Assembly: GCF_014650715.1 (NCBI RefSeq)
Contig: NZ_BMVM01000004.1
Coordinates: 372,001 to 436,000 of the forward strand
Reading direction: 5' to 3'
Length of the DNA stretch: 64,000 nt
DNA from: Streptomyces bluensis
GTDB lineage: Bacteria; Actinomycetota; Actinomycetes; Streptomycetales; Streptomycetaceae
Shown here: positions 33,919 to 42,295 of the stretch, piece after piece
Layout of the letters: every line of letters starts with the position of its first letter
Numbering within the stretch: the first letter of the stretch is position 1
The notes under the pieces: model-generated
What the model was told of the DNA's origin: nothing
Database searches by the model: none
The model's input: the letters and a program-made list of their open reading frames with translations, nothing else
Translations under genes and position numbers: made by a program

Positions 33919-35316
33919 GTGACCAGACTCAGTGTCGAGATGCTGGCGGCGGAGGCCCCCGAACCGATCACCTCGGCGGGCCACGCGCAACTGGGCATCG
34001 CAGTACTGGCGGGCATAGCCGTCATCGTGCTGCTCATCACCAAGTTCAAACTGCACGCCTTCCTGGCCCTGACCATCGGCTCGCTGGCGCTCGGCGCCTT
34101 CGCGGGGGCACCGTTGGACAAGGTCATCACCAGCTTCAGCGCCGGCCTCGGCTCCACGGTCGCGGGCGTGGGCGTCCTCATCGCGCTGGGCGCCGTCCTG
34201 GGCAAGCTGCTCGCCGACTCGGGCGGCGCCGACCAGGTCGTCGACACGATCCTGGCGAAGGCCGGCGGCCGCTCGATGCCCTGGGCGATGGTGCTGATCG
34301 CCTCGGTGATCGGTCTGCCGCTGTTCTTCGAGGTCGGCATGGTGCTGCTGATCCCGGTGGTGCTGATGGTCGCCAAGCGCGGCAACTACTCGCTGATGCG
34401 GATCGGTATCCCGGCGCTCGCGGGTCTCTCGGTGATGCACGGTCTGGTCCCGCCGCACCCCGGCCCGCTGGTCGCGATCGACGCGGTCAAGGCCGACCTC
34501 GGGGTGACCCTCGCCCTCGGCGTGCTCGTGGCGATCCCCACGGTGGTCATCTCCGGTCCGCTGTTCGCCCGGTACGCGGCCCGCTGGGTGGATGTGCCGG
34601 TCCCCGAGCGGATGCTGCCGCCCCGCGCCTCGGAGGAGGTGGAGCGGCGCCCGAGCTTCGGCGCGACCCTCACCACGGTGCTCCTGCCGGTCGTCCTGAT
34701 GCTGGCCAAGGCACTCGTGGACATCGTCATCGACGACCCGGAGAACAGCGTCCAGCGGGTCTTCGACGTGATCGGCTCCCCGCTGATCGCGATGCTCGCG
34801 GCCGTACTCGTGGGCATCTTCACGCTGGGCCGCCCGGCCGGGTTCACCAAGGGCCGCCTCACGGAGGTCACCGAGAAGTCCCTGGCCCCGATCGCGGGCA
34901 TCCTCCTGATCGTCGGCGCCGGCGGTGGCTTCAAGCAGACGCTGATCGACAGCGGTGTCGGCCAGATGATCCTCAACATCTCCGAGGACTGGTCGATCCC
35001 GGCGCTGCTGCTGGGCTGGCTGATCGCGGTGGCGATCCGGCTGGCAACCGGTTCGGCGACCGTGGCCACGGTCTCGGCGGCCGGCCTCGTCGCGCCCCTC
35101 GCGGCCGACATGTCGACCACACACGCCGCCCTGCTCGTCCTCGCCATCGGCGCGGGCTCGCTGTTCTTCAGCCACGTCAACGACGCCGGTTTCTGGCTGG
35201 TCAAGGAGTACTTCGGCATGAGCGTCGGACAGACCGTCAAGACGTGGTCCGTCATGGAGACGATCATTTCGGTGGTGGCCGGGGGTATGGTGCTGCTCTT
35301 GTCGCTGGTGATCTAG
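33919..35316 (+). CDS. gntP: Gluconate permease, GntP family
   Basis: 465 residues from GTG 33919, with AAGGGA upstream. A multi-pass membrane protein with about 12 hydrophobic segments. Typical GntP features are LITKFKLHAFLALTIGSL, GLGSTVAGVGVLIALGAVLG, GLPLFFEVGMVLLIP, MHGLVPPHPGPLVAID and the C-terminal FSHVNDAGFWLVKEYFGMSV. It imports gluconate by proton symport. It follows gntK by 157 bp with possible regulatory repeats between them, so it may be co-transcribed or have an extra promoter. Confidence 0.95.
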   Translation: MTRLSVEMLAAEAPEPITSAGHAQLGIAVLAGIAVIVLLITKFKLHAFLALTIGSLALGAFAGAPLDKVITSFSAGLGSTVAGVGVLIALGAVLGKLLADSGGADQVVDTILAKAGGRSMPWAMVLIASVIGLPLFFEVGMVLLIPVVLMVAKRGNYSLMRIGIPALAGLSVMHGLVPPHPGPLVAIDAVKADLGVTLALGVLVAIPTVVISGPLFARYAARWVDVPVPERMLPPRASEEVERRPSFGATLTTVLLPVVLMLAKALVDIVIDDPENSVQRVFDVIGSPLIAMLAAVLVGIFTLGRPAGFTKGRLTEVTEKSLAPIAGILLIVGAGGGFKQTLIDSGVGQMILNISEDWSIPALLLGWLIAVAIRLATGSATVATVSAAGLVAPLAADMSTTHAALLVLAIGAGSLFFSHVNDAGFWLVKEYFGMSVGQTVKTWSVMETIISVVAGGMVLLLSLVI

Positions 35317-35448
35317 TCGCTTGTGATCCAGCGGACGACAAGGAAACGGAATACGACGACGTCGCCGGAACCGCCAGTTGGTGGCCGGAACCACAACTAA
35401 CGGCTCCTGAAACACAGTTGTCGCACATTCCCCCGGTTGGCAGACTCG

Positions 35449-35477
35449 CCCCGCCGACGAAGAACACGTCGGCGGGG
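35449..35477. promoter_or_regulatory. Perfect 11-bp hairpin between gntP and the secreted protein gene
   Basis: CCCCGCCGACG (35449-35459), 7-nt loop, CGTCGGCGGGG (35467-35477). No T-tract follows. It lies 130 nt after the gntP stop and about 30 nt before the next start codon. It is either the gntP terminator or a structure in the leader of the secreted protein mRNA. Confidence 0.55.
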
Positions 35478-35506
35478 CACACCCGTCTCTCAAGGGGGGA
35501 ACATCC

Positions 35507-36418
35507 ATGAAACTCAGTGCGCCCAGACGCGTCCTGACCCGTGCCACGGCCGTCCTCGCACTGGCCCTGGGCATGGCCACCGGCTCGACCGGTCTGCTGT
35601 CCGGCGCGGAGGCGCAGGCCATGCCGGTCAGCGAAGGGTCCTTCAGCTTCAGCGGCGACGAGGGCGACTACATCAGCGGTGGCCGGTCCTACGCGTACAC
35701 GACCGCGTCCGACGACCGCCTGAACATCACGGCGGACAGCGGCAACAACACGGTCTCCCTCTCCGTCGACGGCGCGGGCGGCGACTGGTGGTACCTGGAC
35801 CTCGCGGCACCGTCCGGCAAGGCCCTGGCACCCGGGACGTACACCGGAGCCACCCGCCATCCGTTCAACGAGCCGGACGAGCCGGGCCTGTCGCTCAGCG
35901 GCAACGGGCGCGGCTGCAACACGCTCACCGGCGAGTTCACCATCTCCGAGGTGGAGTTCGGCCCGCTCGGATACGTGAAGAAGCTCGACGCCACCTTCGA
36001 GCAGCACTGCGAGGGAGGCGCCACCGCCGCTCGCGGTGAGCTCCACATCACCAACCCGGCCCCGCCGGCCGAGCTCGACCTCGGCCTCGCCGTGGCGGTG
36101 GAGGGCACCGCGAGCACCCTGAACGGCAAGGCCACCCTGCACGGGACGGTGAGCTGCAACAAGCCGGTGCAGGTCGCGGTGGCGGGGAACGTCACGCAGG
36201 TCAAGAACCAGACGCTGATCCGGGGTTCCTACTCCACCTCGGTGTCCTGTGTCCCGGGCACTCCGGTCGAATGGACCGGCACGGCCGTACCCACCGGGTC
36301 CGTGCCCTTCCAGCAGGGCCTGGTCGAGGTCGAGGCGCGGGCGACGGCGACGGACCCGGACTACGCACAGCCGGTGACCGTCAACGAGACGGTACCGGTG
36401 CGGCTCCGCCGGGGCTGA
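35507..36418 (+). CDS. Secreted protein of unknown function
   Basis: 303 residues from ATG 35507, with GGGGGGAA just upstream. The N-terminus is a Sec-type signal peptide (KLSAPRRVLTRATAVLALAL then GLLSGAEA|QA, cleavage near 37). The mature protein is beta-rich, Gly/Thr-rich and has paired Cys residues (GRGCNTL and EQHCEGG in the first half, HGTVSCNK and SVSCVPG in the second), suggesting two disulfide-stabilised Ig-like domains. I recognise no family. It is flanked by hairpins on both sides, so it is probably transcribed alone. Confidence 0.8.
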   Translation: MKLSAPRRVLTRATAVLALALGMATGSTGLLSGAEAQAMPVSEGSFSFSGDEGDYISGGRSYAYTTASDDRLNITADSGNNTVSLSVDGAGGDWWYLDLAAPSGKALAPGTYTGATRHPFNEPDEPGLSLSGNGRGCNTLTGEFTISEVEFGPLGYVKKLDATFEQHCEGGATAARGELHITNPAPPAELDLGLAVAVEGTASTLNGKATLHGTVSCNKPVQVAVAGNVTQVKNQTLIRGSYSTSVSCVPGTPVEWTGTAVPTGSVPFQQGLVEVEARATATDPDYAQPVTVNETVPVRLRRG

Positions 36419-36454
36419 ACCTCACCAGCTCGCGCAGTGAGCTCTGACACGCCG

Positions 36455-36489
36455 TGAGGCCACGCCCGATGGGGGCGGGCGTGGCCTCA
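36455..36489. terminator. Strong bidirectional hairpin terminator
   Basis: Perfect 13-bp stem TGAGGCCACGCCC / GGGCGTGGCCTCA with a 9-nt loop, located between two convergent genes: the secreted protein (plus) and the cytochrome b (minus). It fits termination of both transcripts. Confidence 0.75.
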
Positions 36490-36551
36490 TGGCCGGGCTC
36501 AGGCGCGGGCGCAGTCTCAGGGCCGAGCCAGGCTCGGGCGCGGGCGCAGTC

Positions 36552-37190
36552 TCACGGCCGCCACAGCGAATGCTCCCGCTCCGCCCACTCCCTGCTCACC
36601 GACCCCGTGCGCAGCCCCTTCCGCGCCTCCGGGTCGCCCAGGGCCATGCCGATGTGGCCGGCCAGGACGATGCCGATCGTCAGGGCCAGCCAGTCGTGGA
36701 CGAAGGTCGCGCTGGTGCGCCACATCAGCGGGGTCAGGTGGGTGAACCACATCATCAGGCCCGTGCCGAGCATGACGAGCGTGGCGCCGGTGATCCAGGC
36801 CGCGTAGAGCTTCTGGCCCGCGTTGAACTTGGCGGCGGGGCGGGGACCGGGTACGCGGCGGACGGCCTTGCGGAGCCAGACCCGGTCGTGCGGGCCCCAG
36901 CGGTTGAGGTGGGTCAGGTCCGCCCGGAAGGCTCGGGAGGCGAGGCCCGCCAGCACGGGGAGCGGGAGCAGCAGGCCCGACCACTCGTGGAGGGTGACCA
37001 CGAGGGCGCGGCGGCCGACGAGTTCGGCGAGTTGCGGGATGTACAGGCAGGCCGCGGTCAGCACGCACACCCCCATCAGCGCGGCCGTGCTCCGGTGCAC
37101 CCAGCGTTCGGCACGGCTGAAGCGGCGTACCTGGGCGAACGGGGACGACGGGGACGACGGGGTCGCCGGGGTGTCAAGCCGTGGGCTCAT
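36552..37190 (-). CDS. Cytochrome b/b6-domain membrane protein (formate dehydrogenase gamma-like)
   Basis: 212 residues with about four membrane segments (MGVCVLTAACLYI, VVTLHEWSGLLLPLPVLAGL, AAWITGATLVMLGTGLMMWF, FVHDWLALTIGIVLAGHIGM). His residues inside or at the edges of helices (RWVHR, LHEW, FVHDW, AGHIG) are candidate b-heme ligands. It overlaps the end of the molybdopterin oxidoreductase gene by 17 nt, so it is probably the membrane anchor and quinone-linked partner of that enzyme. Confidence 0.83.
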   Translation of the reverse strand: MSPRLDTPATPSSPSSPFAQVRRFSRAERWVHRSTAALMGVCVLTAACLYIPQLAELVGRRALVVTLHEWSGLLLPLPVLAGLASRAFRADLTHLNRWGPHDRVWLRKAVRRVPGPRPAAKFNAGQKLYAAWITGATLVMLGTGLMMWFTHLTPLMWRTSATFVHDWLALTIGIVLAGHIGMALGDPEARKGLRTGSVSREWAEREHSLWRP

Positions 37191-37944
37191 CGTCGCGTCC
37201 GTTCGACCGGCCGACCCAGGCGTCGACGTCGTAGCCGCGGTCCTCCCAGTATCCCGGCCGGACCTTCTCCGTGACCGTGATGCCGGAGAGCCATTTCGCC
37301 GACTTGTAGAAGTACATGGGGGCGACGTAGAGGCGGACCGGACCGCCGTGGCTGTGGCTCAGATCCTTGTCCTGCATGCGCAGGGCGACCAGGACGTCCG
37401 CGCGGCGTGCCTGATCGAGGGTCAGGCTCTCGGTGTACGCGCCGTCGAAGCAGGTGAAGCGGATCGCTCCGGCCGAAGGCCGCACGCCCGCCGCGTCCAG
37501 CAACCGGGACAGCCGTACGCCTTCGAACGGCGTGTCCGGTACCCGCCAGCCCGTGACGCACTGGACGTCGCGCACCATCCGGGTCTGGGGCAGGGCGGTG
37601 AGTTCGTCGAGGGTGTACGACATCGGGCGGTCGACCAGGCCGTCGATCGTGAGGCGGTAGTTCGACGCGTCCTTGCGTGAGACGGACGACGTCACCGAGT
37701 AGTAGCGGAACCCGCCGCCGTTGGGGAGCAGACCGGTCAGCCCCGTGGGGTCCTTGCCGGCCGCCCCGCCCAGGAAGGACTCCAGGCCCCGCTGGAGCGC
37801 GGGCGCGGCGACCAGGCCGAGCGCTCCGAGTCCGAGCGTGCCCAGCACGACCCGGCGGCCCACCGGCGCACCACGCTCGTCGGGCTGTTCGCCGTGGGGC
37901 TGTTCGCCGTCGGGCTGTTCCTCGTGGGGCTGTTCAGTGGTCAC
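37174..37944 (-). CDS. Exported molybdopterin-dependent oxidoreductase (sulfite oxidase/MsrP-like)
   Basis: 256 residues from GTG 37944 (VTTEQPHEEQP). After an unusual Gln/Pro/Glu/Gly repeat segment comes a twin-arginine-like signal (GRRVVLGTLGLGALGLVAAP). The catalytic domain has the Moco-binding Cys in VQCVTGWR (about residue 129), FTCFDGAYTESLTLDQA, SHGGPVRLYVAPMYFYKSAKW and GYWEDRGYD, all typical of the SUOX/MsrP fold. It is probably exported folded by Tat. The following cytochrome b gene overlaps it, which suggests a two-subunit membrane redox enzyme. Substrate unknown. Confidence 0.87.
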   Translation of the reverse strand: MTTEQPHEEQPDGEQPHGEQPDERGAPVGRRVVLGTLGLGALGLVAAPALQRGLESFLGGAAGKDPTGLTGLLPNGGGFRYYSVTSSVSRKDASNYRLTIDGLVDRPMSYTLDELTALPQTRMVRDVQCVTGWRVPDTPFEGVRLSRLLDAAGVRPSAGAIRFTCFDGAYTESLTLDQARRADVLVALRMQDKDLSHSHGGPVRLYVAPMYFYKSAKWLSGITVTEKVRPGYWEDRGYDVDAWVGRSNGRDDEPTA

Positions 37945-38045
37945 CTGTCGATTCGAGCACCTGTCACCCCGATGAGGCCAGTGGCGGCGGGCGCCCGTAA
38001 TACATCCGTCAGGTATCTCCGTCGGGGCTCGGAGCCCCGTGCGGC

Positions 38046-39701
38046 TCAGCCCACCGCCTTCGCGGCCGCGCGGCCCGCCGTGCGCCCGGAGAACAGGCAC
38101 CCGCCCAGGAACGTGCCCTCCAGCGACCGGTAGCCGTGCACGCCGCCGCCGCCGAAGCCCGCGGCCTCGCCCGCCGCGTACACGCCGTCCAGCGGGTCGC
38201 CGCCCTCGGTCAGCACACGCGAGGACAGGTCCGTCTCCAGGCCGCCGAGCGTCTTACGAGTGAGGATGTTGAGGCGGACGGCGATCAGCGGGCCCGCCTT
38301 GGGGTCGAGGATGCGGTGCGGGGCGGCGGTGCGGATGAGCCTGTCGCCGAGGTAGTTGCGGGCGCCGCGGATGGCCATGACCTGGAGGTCCTTGGTGAAC
38401 GGGTTGACGATCTCACGGTCCCGGGCGACGATCTCGCGGCGCAGCTCGGCCTCGTCGATCAGAGGCTCCTTGGTGAGCGCGTTCATGCCGCGGACGAGGG
38501 AGCCCAGGTCCTTCTCGACGACGAAGTCGACGCCGTTGTCCATGAAGGCCCTGACCGGGCCCGGCACGTCCGCGCGGGCCCGCCCGATGACGTCCTTGAC
38601 GGACTTGCCGGTCAGGTCGGGGTTCTGCTCCGAGCCGGAGAGCGCGAACTCCTTGCCGATGATCTTCTGGTCGAGCACGAACCACGTGTGGTCGTACCCG
38701 GTCCTCATGATGTGCTCCAGCGTCCCGAGGGTGTCGAAGCCGGGGAACAGCGGCACGGGCAGCCGCTTGCCGCGTGCGTCCAGCCACAGCGAGGAGGGGC
38801 CGGGCAGGATGCGGATGCCGTGGTTGTCCCAGATGGGGTTCCAGTTCTGGATGCCCTCGGTGTAGTGCCACATGCGGTCGCGGTTGATGAGGTGCGCGCC
38901 CGCCTCCTCGGCGATGCCGAGCATCCTGCCGTCGACGTGCGCGGGCACGCCGGAGACCATCCTCTCCGGCGGACTGCCGAGCCGCTCGGGCCAGTTGGCT
39001 CTGACGAGGTCGTGGTTGCCGCCGATGCCGCCCGAGGTGACGATCACCGCCTGGGCCCTGAGCTCGAAGGCGCCGGTGACCGTGCGGCTGCTGGCCTGGC
39101 CGCGCCGGATGCCGGAGGGCTCCAGGATCTCGCCGGTGACGGTGTCGACGGCGCCCGCGCTGCGGGACAGCCCGGTGACGCGGTGCCGGAACTTCAGCTG
39201 GACCAGCCCACGGGCCGCCCCGGCCCGCACCCGCCGCTCGAACGGCTCGACGAGCCCCGGCCCGGTCCCCCAGGTGATGTGGAAGCGGGGCACGGAGTTG
39301 CCGTGCCCGCGCGCGTCATAGCCGCCGCGCTCGGCCCAGCCGACCACCGGGAAGAAACGCACGCCCTGCCGGTACAGCCAGGCGCGCTTCTCGCCGGCGG
39401 CGAAGTCGACGTACGCCTCGGCCCACTTGCGCGGCCACGCGTCCTCGGGACGGTCGAAGGCGGCCGTGCCCATCCAGTCCTGGAGGGCGAGCGCGTGACT
39501 GTCCTTGATCAGCAGCCGGCGCTGCTCGGGCGAGTTCACGAAGAAGAGCCCGCCGAAGGACCAGAAGGCCTGCCCGCCCATCGACTGCTCGGGCTCCTGG
39601 TCGAGGAGGATCACCGTACGGCCGGCGTCGACGAGCTCCGCGGTCGCCGCGAGGCCGGCGAGGCCCGCCCCGATCACGATCACATCAGCGTCGTACGCCA
39701 T
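38046..39701 (-). CDS. FAD-dependent dehydrogenase (fumarate reductase/KstD-like)
   Basis: 551 residues. N-terminal FAD-binding motif VIVIGAGLAGLAATAELVDAG and LLDQEPEQSMGGQAFWSFGG; C-terminal AAGEAAGFGGGGVHGYRSLE and LGGCLFSGRTAG close the FAD site. The length and the IVTSGGIGGNHDLVRANWP segment fit a group annotated as FAD-binding dehydrogenases related to 3-ketosteroid dehydrogenases. No signal peptide. A TetR-type palindrome lies about 70 nt upstream of its start, matching three other sites in the window. Substrate unknown; possibly a catabolic dehydrogenase. Confidence 0.88.
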   Translation of the reverse strand: MAYDADVIVIGAGLAGLAATAELVDAGRTVILLDQEPEQSMGGQAFWSFGGLFFVNSPEQRRLLIKDSHALALQDWMGTAAFDRPEDAWPRKWAEAYVDFAAGEKRAWLYRQGVRFFPVVGWAERGGYDARGHGNSVPRFHITWGTGPGLVEPFERRVRAGAARGLVQLKFRHRVTGLSRSAGAVDTVTGEILEPSGIRRGQASSRTVTGAFELRAQAVIVTSGGIGGNHDLVRANWPERLGSPPERMVSGVPAHVDGRMLGIAEEAGAHLINRDRMWHYTEGIQNWNPIWDNHGIRILPGPSSLWLDARGKRLPVPLFPGFDTLGTLEHIMRTGYDHTWFVLDQKIIGKEFALSGSEQNPDLTGKSVKDVIGRARADVPGPVRAFMDNGVDFVVEKDLGSLVRGMNALTKEPLIDEAELRREIVARDREIVNPFTKDLQVMAIRGARNYLGDRLIRTAAPHRILDPKAGPLIAVRLNILTRKTLGGLETDLSSRVLTEGGDPLDGVYAAGEAAGFGGGGVHGYRSLEGTFLGGCLFSGRTAGRAAAKAVG

Positions 39702-39769
39702 GGGGCCGTCCTCTCAAGAACGTGTCGGCAACAGGCCAAGGAAGGTCGGGAGCCACACCGAGCCGTTGT

Positions 39770-39784
39770 TACCGACCGGTCAGC
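39770..39784 (-). promoter_or_regulatory. TetR-type operator, site A (upstream of FAD dehydrogenase)
   Basis: TACCGACCGGTCAGC, with core ACCGACCGGT. It is nearly identical to the sites at 42240, 45252 and 46149. It lies about 70 nt upstream of the FAD dehydrogenase start and 115 nt upstream of the NUDIX gene on the other strand. Confidence 0.55.
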
Positions 39785-39896
39785 ACCTGGCATCAGATCC
39801 TTCGGCAGAAGACGGGGTGAGTCAACTGCCGGGTGGCGTCCGTTCCCGCGGACAGCCCGTGGCCGGGTCGCTCCGGTCTCCTGCTTGGATGGGCCC

Positions 39897-40412
39897 ATGA
39901 GCGCCGCTGACGAGATCCTCGACATCGTGGACGAGAACGACCGGGTCATCGGGCAGTCGCCCCGGGGTGAGGCGTACGCGCGAGGTCTGCGCCACCGCTG
40001 TGCCTTCATCCACGTACGCGACGCCGAGGGCCGCGTCTTCGTCCACCGCCGCACCCCGACCAAGCTGGTCTTCCCCTCCCTGTACGACATGTGGGTCGGC
40101 GGGGTGGTGGGCGCGGGCGAGTCCTACGACGACGCCGCGCTCCGCGAGGCCGAGGAGGAACTCGGCGTCTCCGGTCTGCCGCGGCCCACGTACCTCTTCA
40201 AGTTCCTGTACGACAACGGCGTCGGCCAGAGCTGGTGGTCCGCCGTCTACGAGGTCCGCTGCGACCTCCCGGTGAACCCGCAGGCCGAGGAGGTCGCCTG
40301 GTACGACTTCCTGACGGAGGACGAGGTGGAGCACCGGCTGACCGAGTGGGAGTGGGTCCCGGACGGCCTGGCCGCGTACGAACGCTTCAAGGCGTACCGG
40401 TCCCTGGGCTGA
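39897..40412 (+). CDS. NUDIX hydrolase (IDI/YfcD-like)
   Basis: 171 residues from ATG 39897. The Nudix box is complete: G-VVGAG-E-SYDDAAL-REAEEELGV. The layout (ILDIVDENDRVIGQSPRGEA at the start, CAFIHVRDAEGRVFVHRR, then WWSAVYEVRC) resembles YfcD and the isopentenyl-diphosphate isomerase-like Nudix group. The enzyme hydrolyses nucleoside diphosphate-linked compounds; substrate unknown. The short leader contains no obvious ribosome site. Confidence 0.92.
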   Translation: MSAADEILDIVDENDRVIGQSPRGEAYARGLRHRCAFIHVRDAEGRVFVHRRTPTKLVFPSLYDMWVGGVVGAGESYDDAALREAEEELGVSGLPRPTYLFKFLYDNGVGQSWWSAVYEVRCDLPVNPQAEEVAWYDFLTEDEVEHRLTEWEWVPDGLAAYERFKAYRSLG

Positions 40413-40485
40413 CGTCTCTCCTCCCCCGCATCTCCTCTCCCCCTCGCCCCGGAGGCCCGGAACAGCGCCGGGTAGGGTCCTGAAC

Positions 40486-40878
40486 GTGAGCGAATTCATG
40501 CGGAACGTCCGGTTGTGGTTCGCGCCACAGGAGGTCCGGGAGGAGGGCGGGACGCCCGACTACCGGTTCTCGCTGGCGAACGAGCGGACCTTCCTGGCCT
40601 GGCTGCGCACCGCGCTCGCCCTGATCGGCGGGGGTTTCGCGGTGGACCAGTTCCTGCCGGACCTGCCGTGGGGGTGGCGGGTGGGCCTCGCGCTCGCACT
40701 GCTCGGGGCCGGTGTGCTGTGTTCGCTGCGGGCCGTCAACCACTGGGTGCGCTGCGAGCGGGCGATGCGTCGCGGCGAGGACCTGCCCGTGTCACGGTTC
40801 CCGGCGCTGCTCAGCCTGGCCGTGGCCGTGGTCGCGATCGCCATGGTCGTCGTGGTGCTCCTGAGGTGGGAGGGATGA
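40486..40878 (+). CDS. YidH/DUF202 membrane protein
   Basis: 130 residues from GTG 40486 (ATG 40498 possible). DUF202 motif LANERTFLAWLRTALALIGGG, then two further membrane segments (VGLALALLGAGVLCSLRA and LLSLAVAVVAIAMVVVVLL). It is an integral membrane protein of unknown function, coupled by a 4-nt stop/start overlap to a second DUF202 gene. Confidence 0.92.
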   Translation: MSEFMRNVRLWFAPQEVREEGGTPDYRFSLANERTFLAWLRTALALIGGGFAVDQFLPDLPWGWRVGLALALLGAGVLCSLRAVNHWVRCERAMRRGEDLPVSRFPALLSLAVAVVAIAMVVVVLLRWEG

Positions 40879-41183
40879 GCGAGGAGCGGGACCCCGGGCT
40901 CCAGCCGGAGCGTACGCGGCTGGCGTGGCGCCGTACGACCCTGGCGGGCACGGTCGCCGCCGTGCTCGCCGGGCGGAGCGCGCTGCGCGGCGGGCCGTCC
41001 ACGGTGGGCCTGCTGGTCTGCGCGCTGTGCGGGGCCCTCTGGCTGGGCTTCCTGGCCCTCGCCCACCTGCGCATCCGCGCCCTGGCCACGCCTCGTCCGC
41101 CGGTGATCACCGCCCGGCACGCCACGGCCGCGACCCTGTGCACGGTCGCCCTCGCCGTGTGCGCGGCGGCCCTGGTGGTGTGA
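40875..41183 (+). CDS. Second DUF202 membrane protein
   Basis: 102 residues from ATG 40875. LQPERTRLAWRRTTLAG is the DUF202 start, followed by TVGLLVCALCGALWLGFLAL and ATAATLCTVALAVCAAALVV membrane helices. It is paired with the preceding DUF202 gene, as in many actinobacteria; the two may form a heteromeric membrane complex. Function unknown. Confidence 0.9.
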   Translation: MSEERDPGLQPERTRLAWRRTTLAGTVAAVLAGRSALRGGPSTVGLLVCALCGALWLGFLALAHLRIRALATPRPPVITARHATAATLCTVALAVCAAALVV

Positions 41184-41278
41184 CGCGCCCCCACCGCGCA
41201 CCGTGCCCCGGATTTCTGCGGATCGCCGCCGACTGGCAGGCTCTGAGCACCAGTTGGCGACGATCCCAAGGGGGTCCC

Positions 41279-42190
41279 ATGACCGCAGGCGAGCCGTACA
41301 CCGTCGAGTTGGCCGAGGACGTGCACGCGTATGTGCAACCGGACGGCGGGTGGTGCCTGAACAACTCCGGCTTCGTCAGCGACGGAACGAGCACCCTGCT
41401 CGTGGACACCGCGGCCACCGAGCGGCGCACCCTGGCGCTCTCCGCCGCCCTCGACGCCACGGGCGTCCCGGCGCCGCGGCTCCTGCTCAACACCCACCAC
41501 CATGGGGACCACACCTACGGCAACGGGCACTTCATGCCGACGGCCACGCTCGTCTCACACGCCGCCTGTCGCCGCGAGGCCCTGGCCAGCGGCCAGCACC
41601 TGCATCTGCTGTGGCCGCAGACGGACTTCGGGCACGCCCCGATCAAGGGCGCGGACCTGACGTTCACGGACCGTATGACGCTGCACGTGGGCGACATCGA
41701 GGCCGAGGTGATCCACCCGGGCGTCTCGCACACCGTGGGCGACTCCTTCGTCTGGTTGCCGCACCGCCGGATCGTGTTCACCGGGGACCTGGTCTTCGAG
41801 GGCGGGACACCGTTCTTCCTGATGGGTTCGCTCAGCGGTTCGCTGCGGGCGCTGGAGCTGCTGCGCGGTCTGGGCGCCGAGACCGTCGTACCCGGGCACG
41901 GTCCGGTCACCGACCCGTCGGCGTTCGACCGGGCCGAGCGGTACATCCGGTTCGTGGCCGATGTCGCCGAGAAGGCCCACGCGGCCGGGCTCACCCCGCT
42001 GGAGGCGGCCCGGCAGACCGACCTCGGGGAGTACGCCGAGCTGCCCGAGAGCGAGCGGCTGGTGGCGAACCTGCACCGCGCCTACGCCGAGCTGGACGGA
42101 CACCCCGAGGGCGAGGGCCTGGACCCGCTCATCGGTTTCAGGGACATGGCGGCGGTCAACGGCGGCGAGATGATGACCTGCCACGCGTGA
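41279..42190 (+). CDS. Metallo-beta-lactamase-fold hydrolase
   Basis: 303 residues from ATG 41279. The zinc motif THHHGDHTYGN (H-x-H-x-D-H) is followed by later ligands in HPGVSHTVGD, VFTGDLVFEGG and VPGHGPVTD. No signal peptide is present. The C-terminal 80 residues are helical. It sits just before the operator-bearing phosphotransferase/acyl-CoA dehydrogenase operon, which suggests a role in breaking down a thioester, lactone or ester. Substrate unknown. Confidence 0.9.
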   Translation: MTAGEPYTVELAEDVHAYVQPDGGWCLNNSGFVSDGTSTLLVDTAATERRTLALSAALDATGVPAPRLLLNTHHHGDHTYGNGHFMPTATLVSHAACRREALASGQHLHLLWPQTDFGHAPIKGADLTFTDRMTLHVGDIEAEVIHPGVSHTVGDSFVWLPHRRIVFTGDLVFEGGTPFFLMGSLSGSLRALELLRGLGAETVVPGHGPVTDPSAFDRAERYIRFVADVAEKAHAAGLTPLEAARQTDLGEYAELPESERLVANLHRAYAELDGHPEGEGLDPLIGFRDMAAVNGGEMMTCHA

Positions 42191-42239
42191 GCCCCGGTGG
42201 GGAGAAACCGATCACTTTCCCCCCACCCACTGGACGACA

Positions 42240-42254
42240 TACCGACCGGTCGGC
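42240..42254 (+). promoter_or_regulatory. TetR-type operator, site B (upstream of phosphotransferase operon)
   Basis: TACCGACCGGTCGGC, containing the perfect 12-bp palindrome CCGACCGGTCGG. It lies 42 nt before the phosphotransferase start codon, in the expected promoter region. Confidence 0.6.
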
Positions 42255-42295
42255 ACCATGAGTGCAGTCCCGTTCACCGGCCCGTAGGAGCGACG

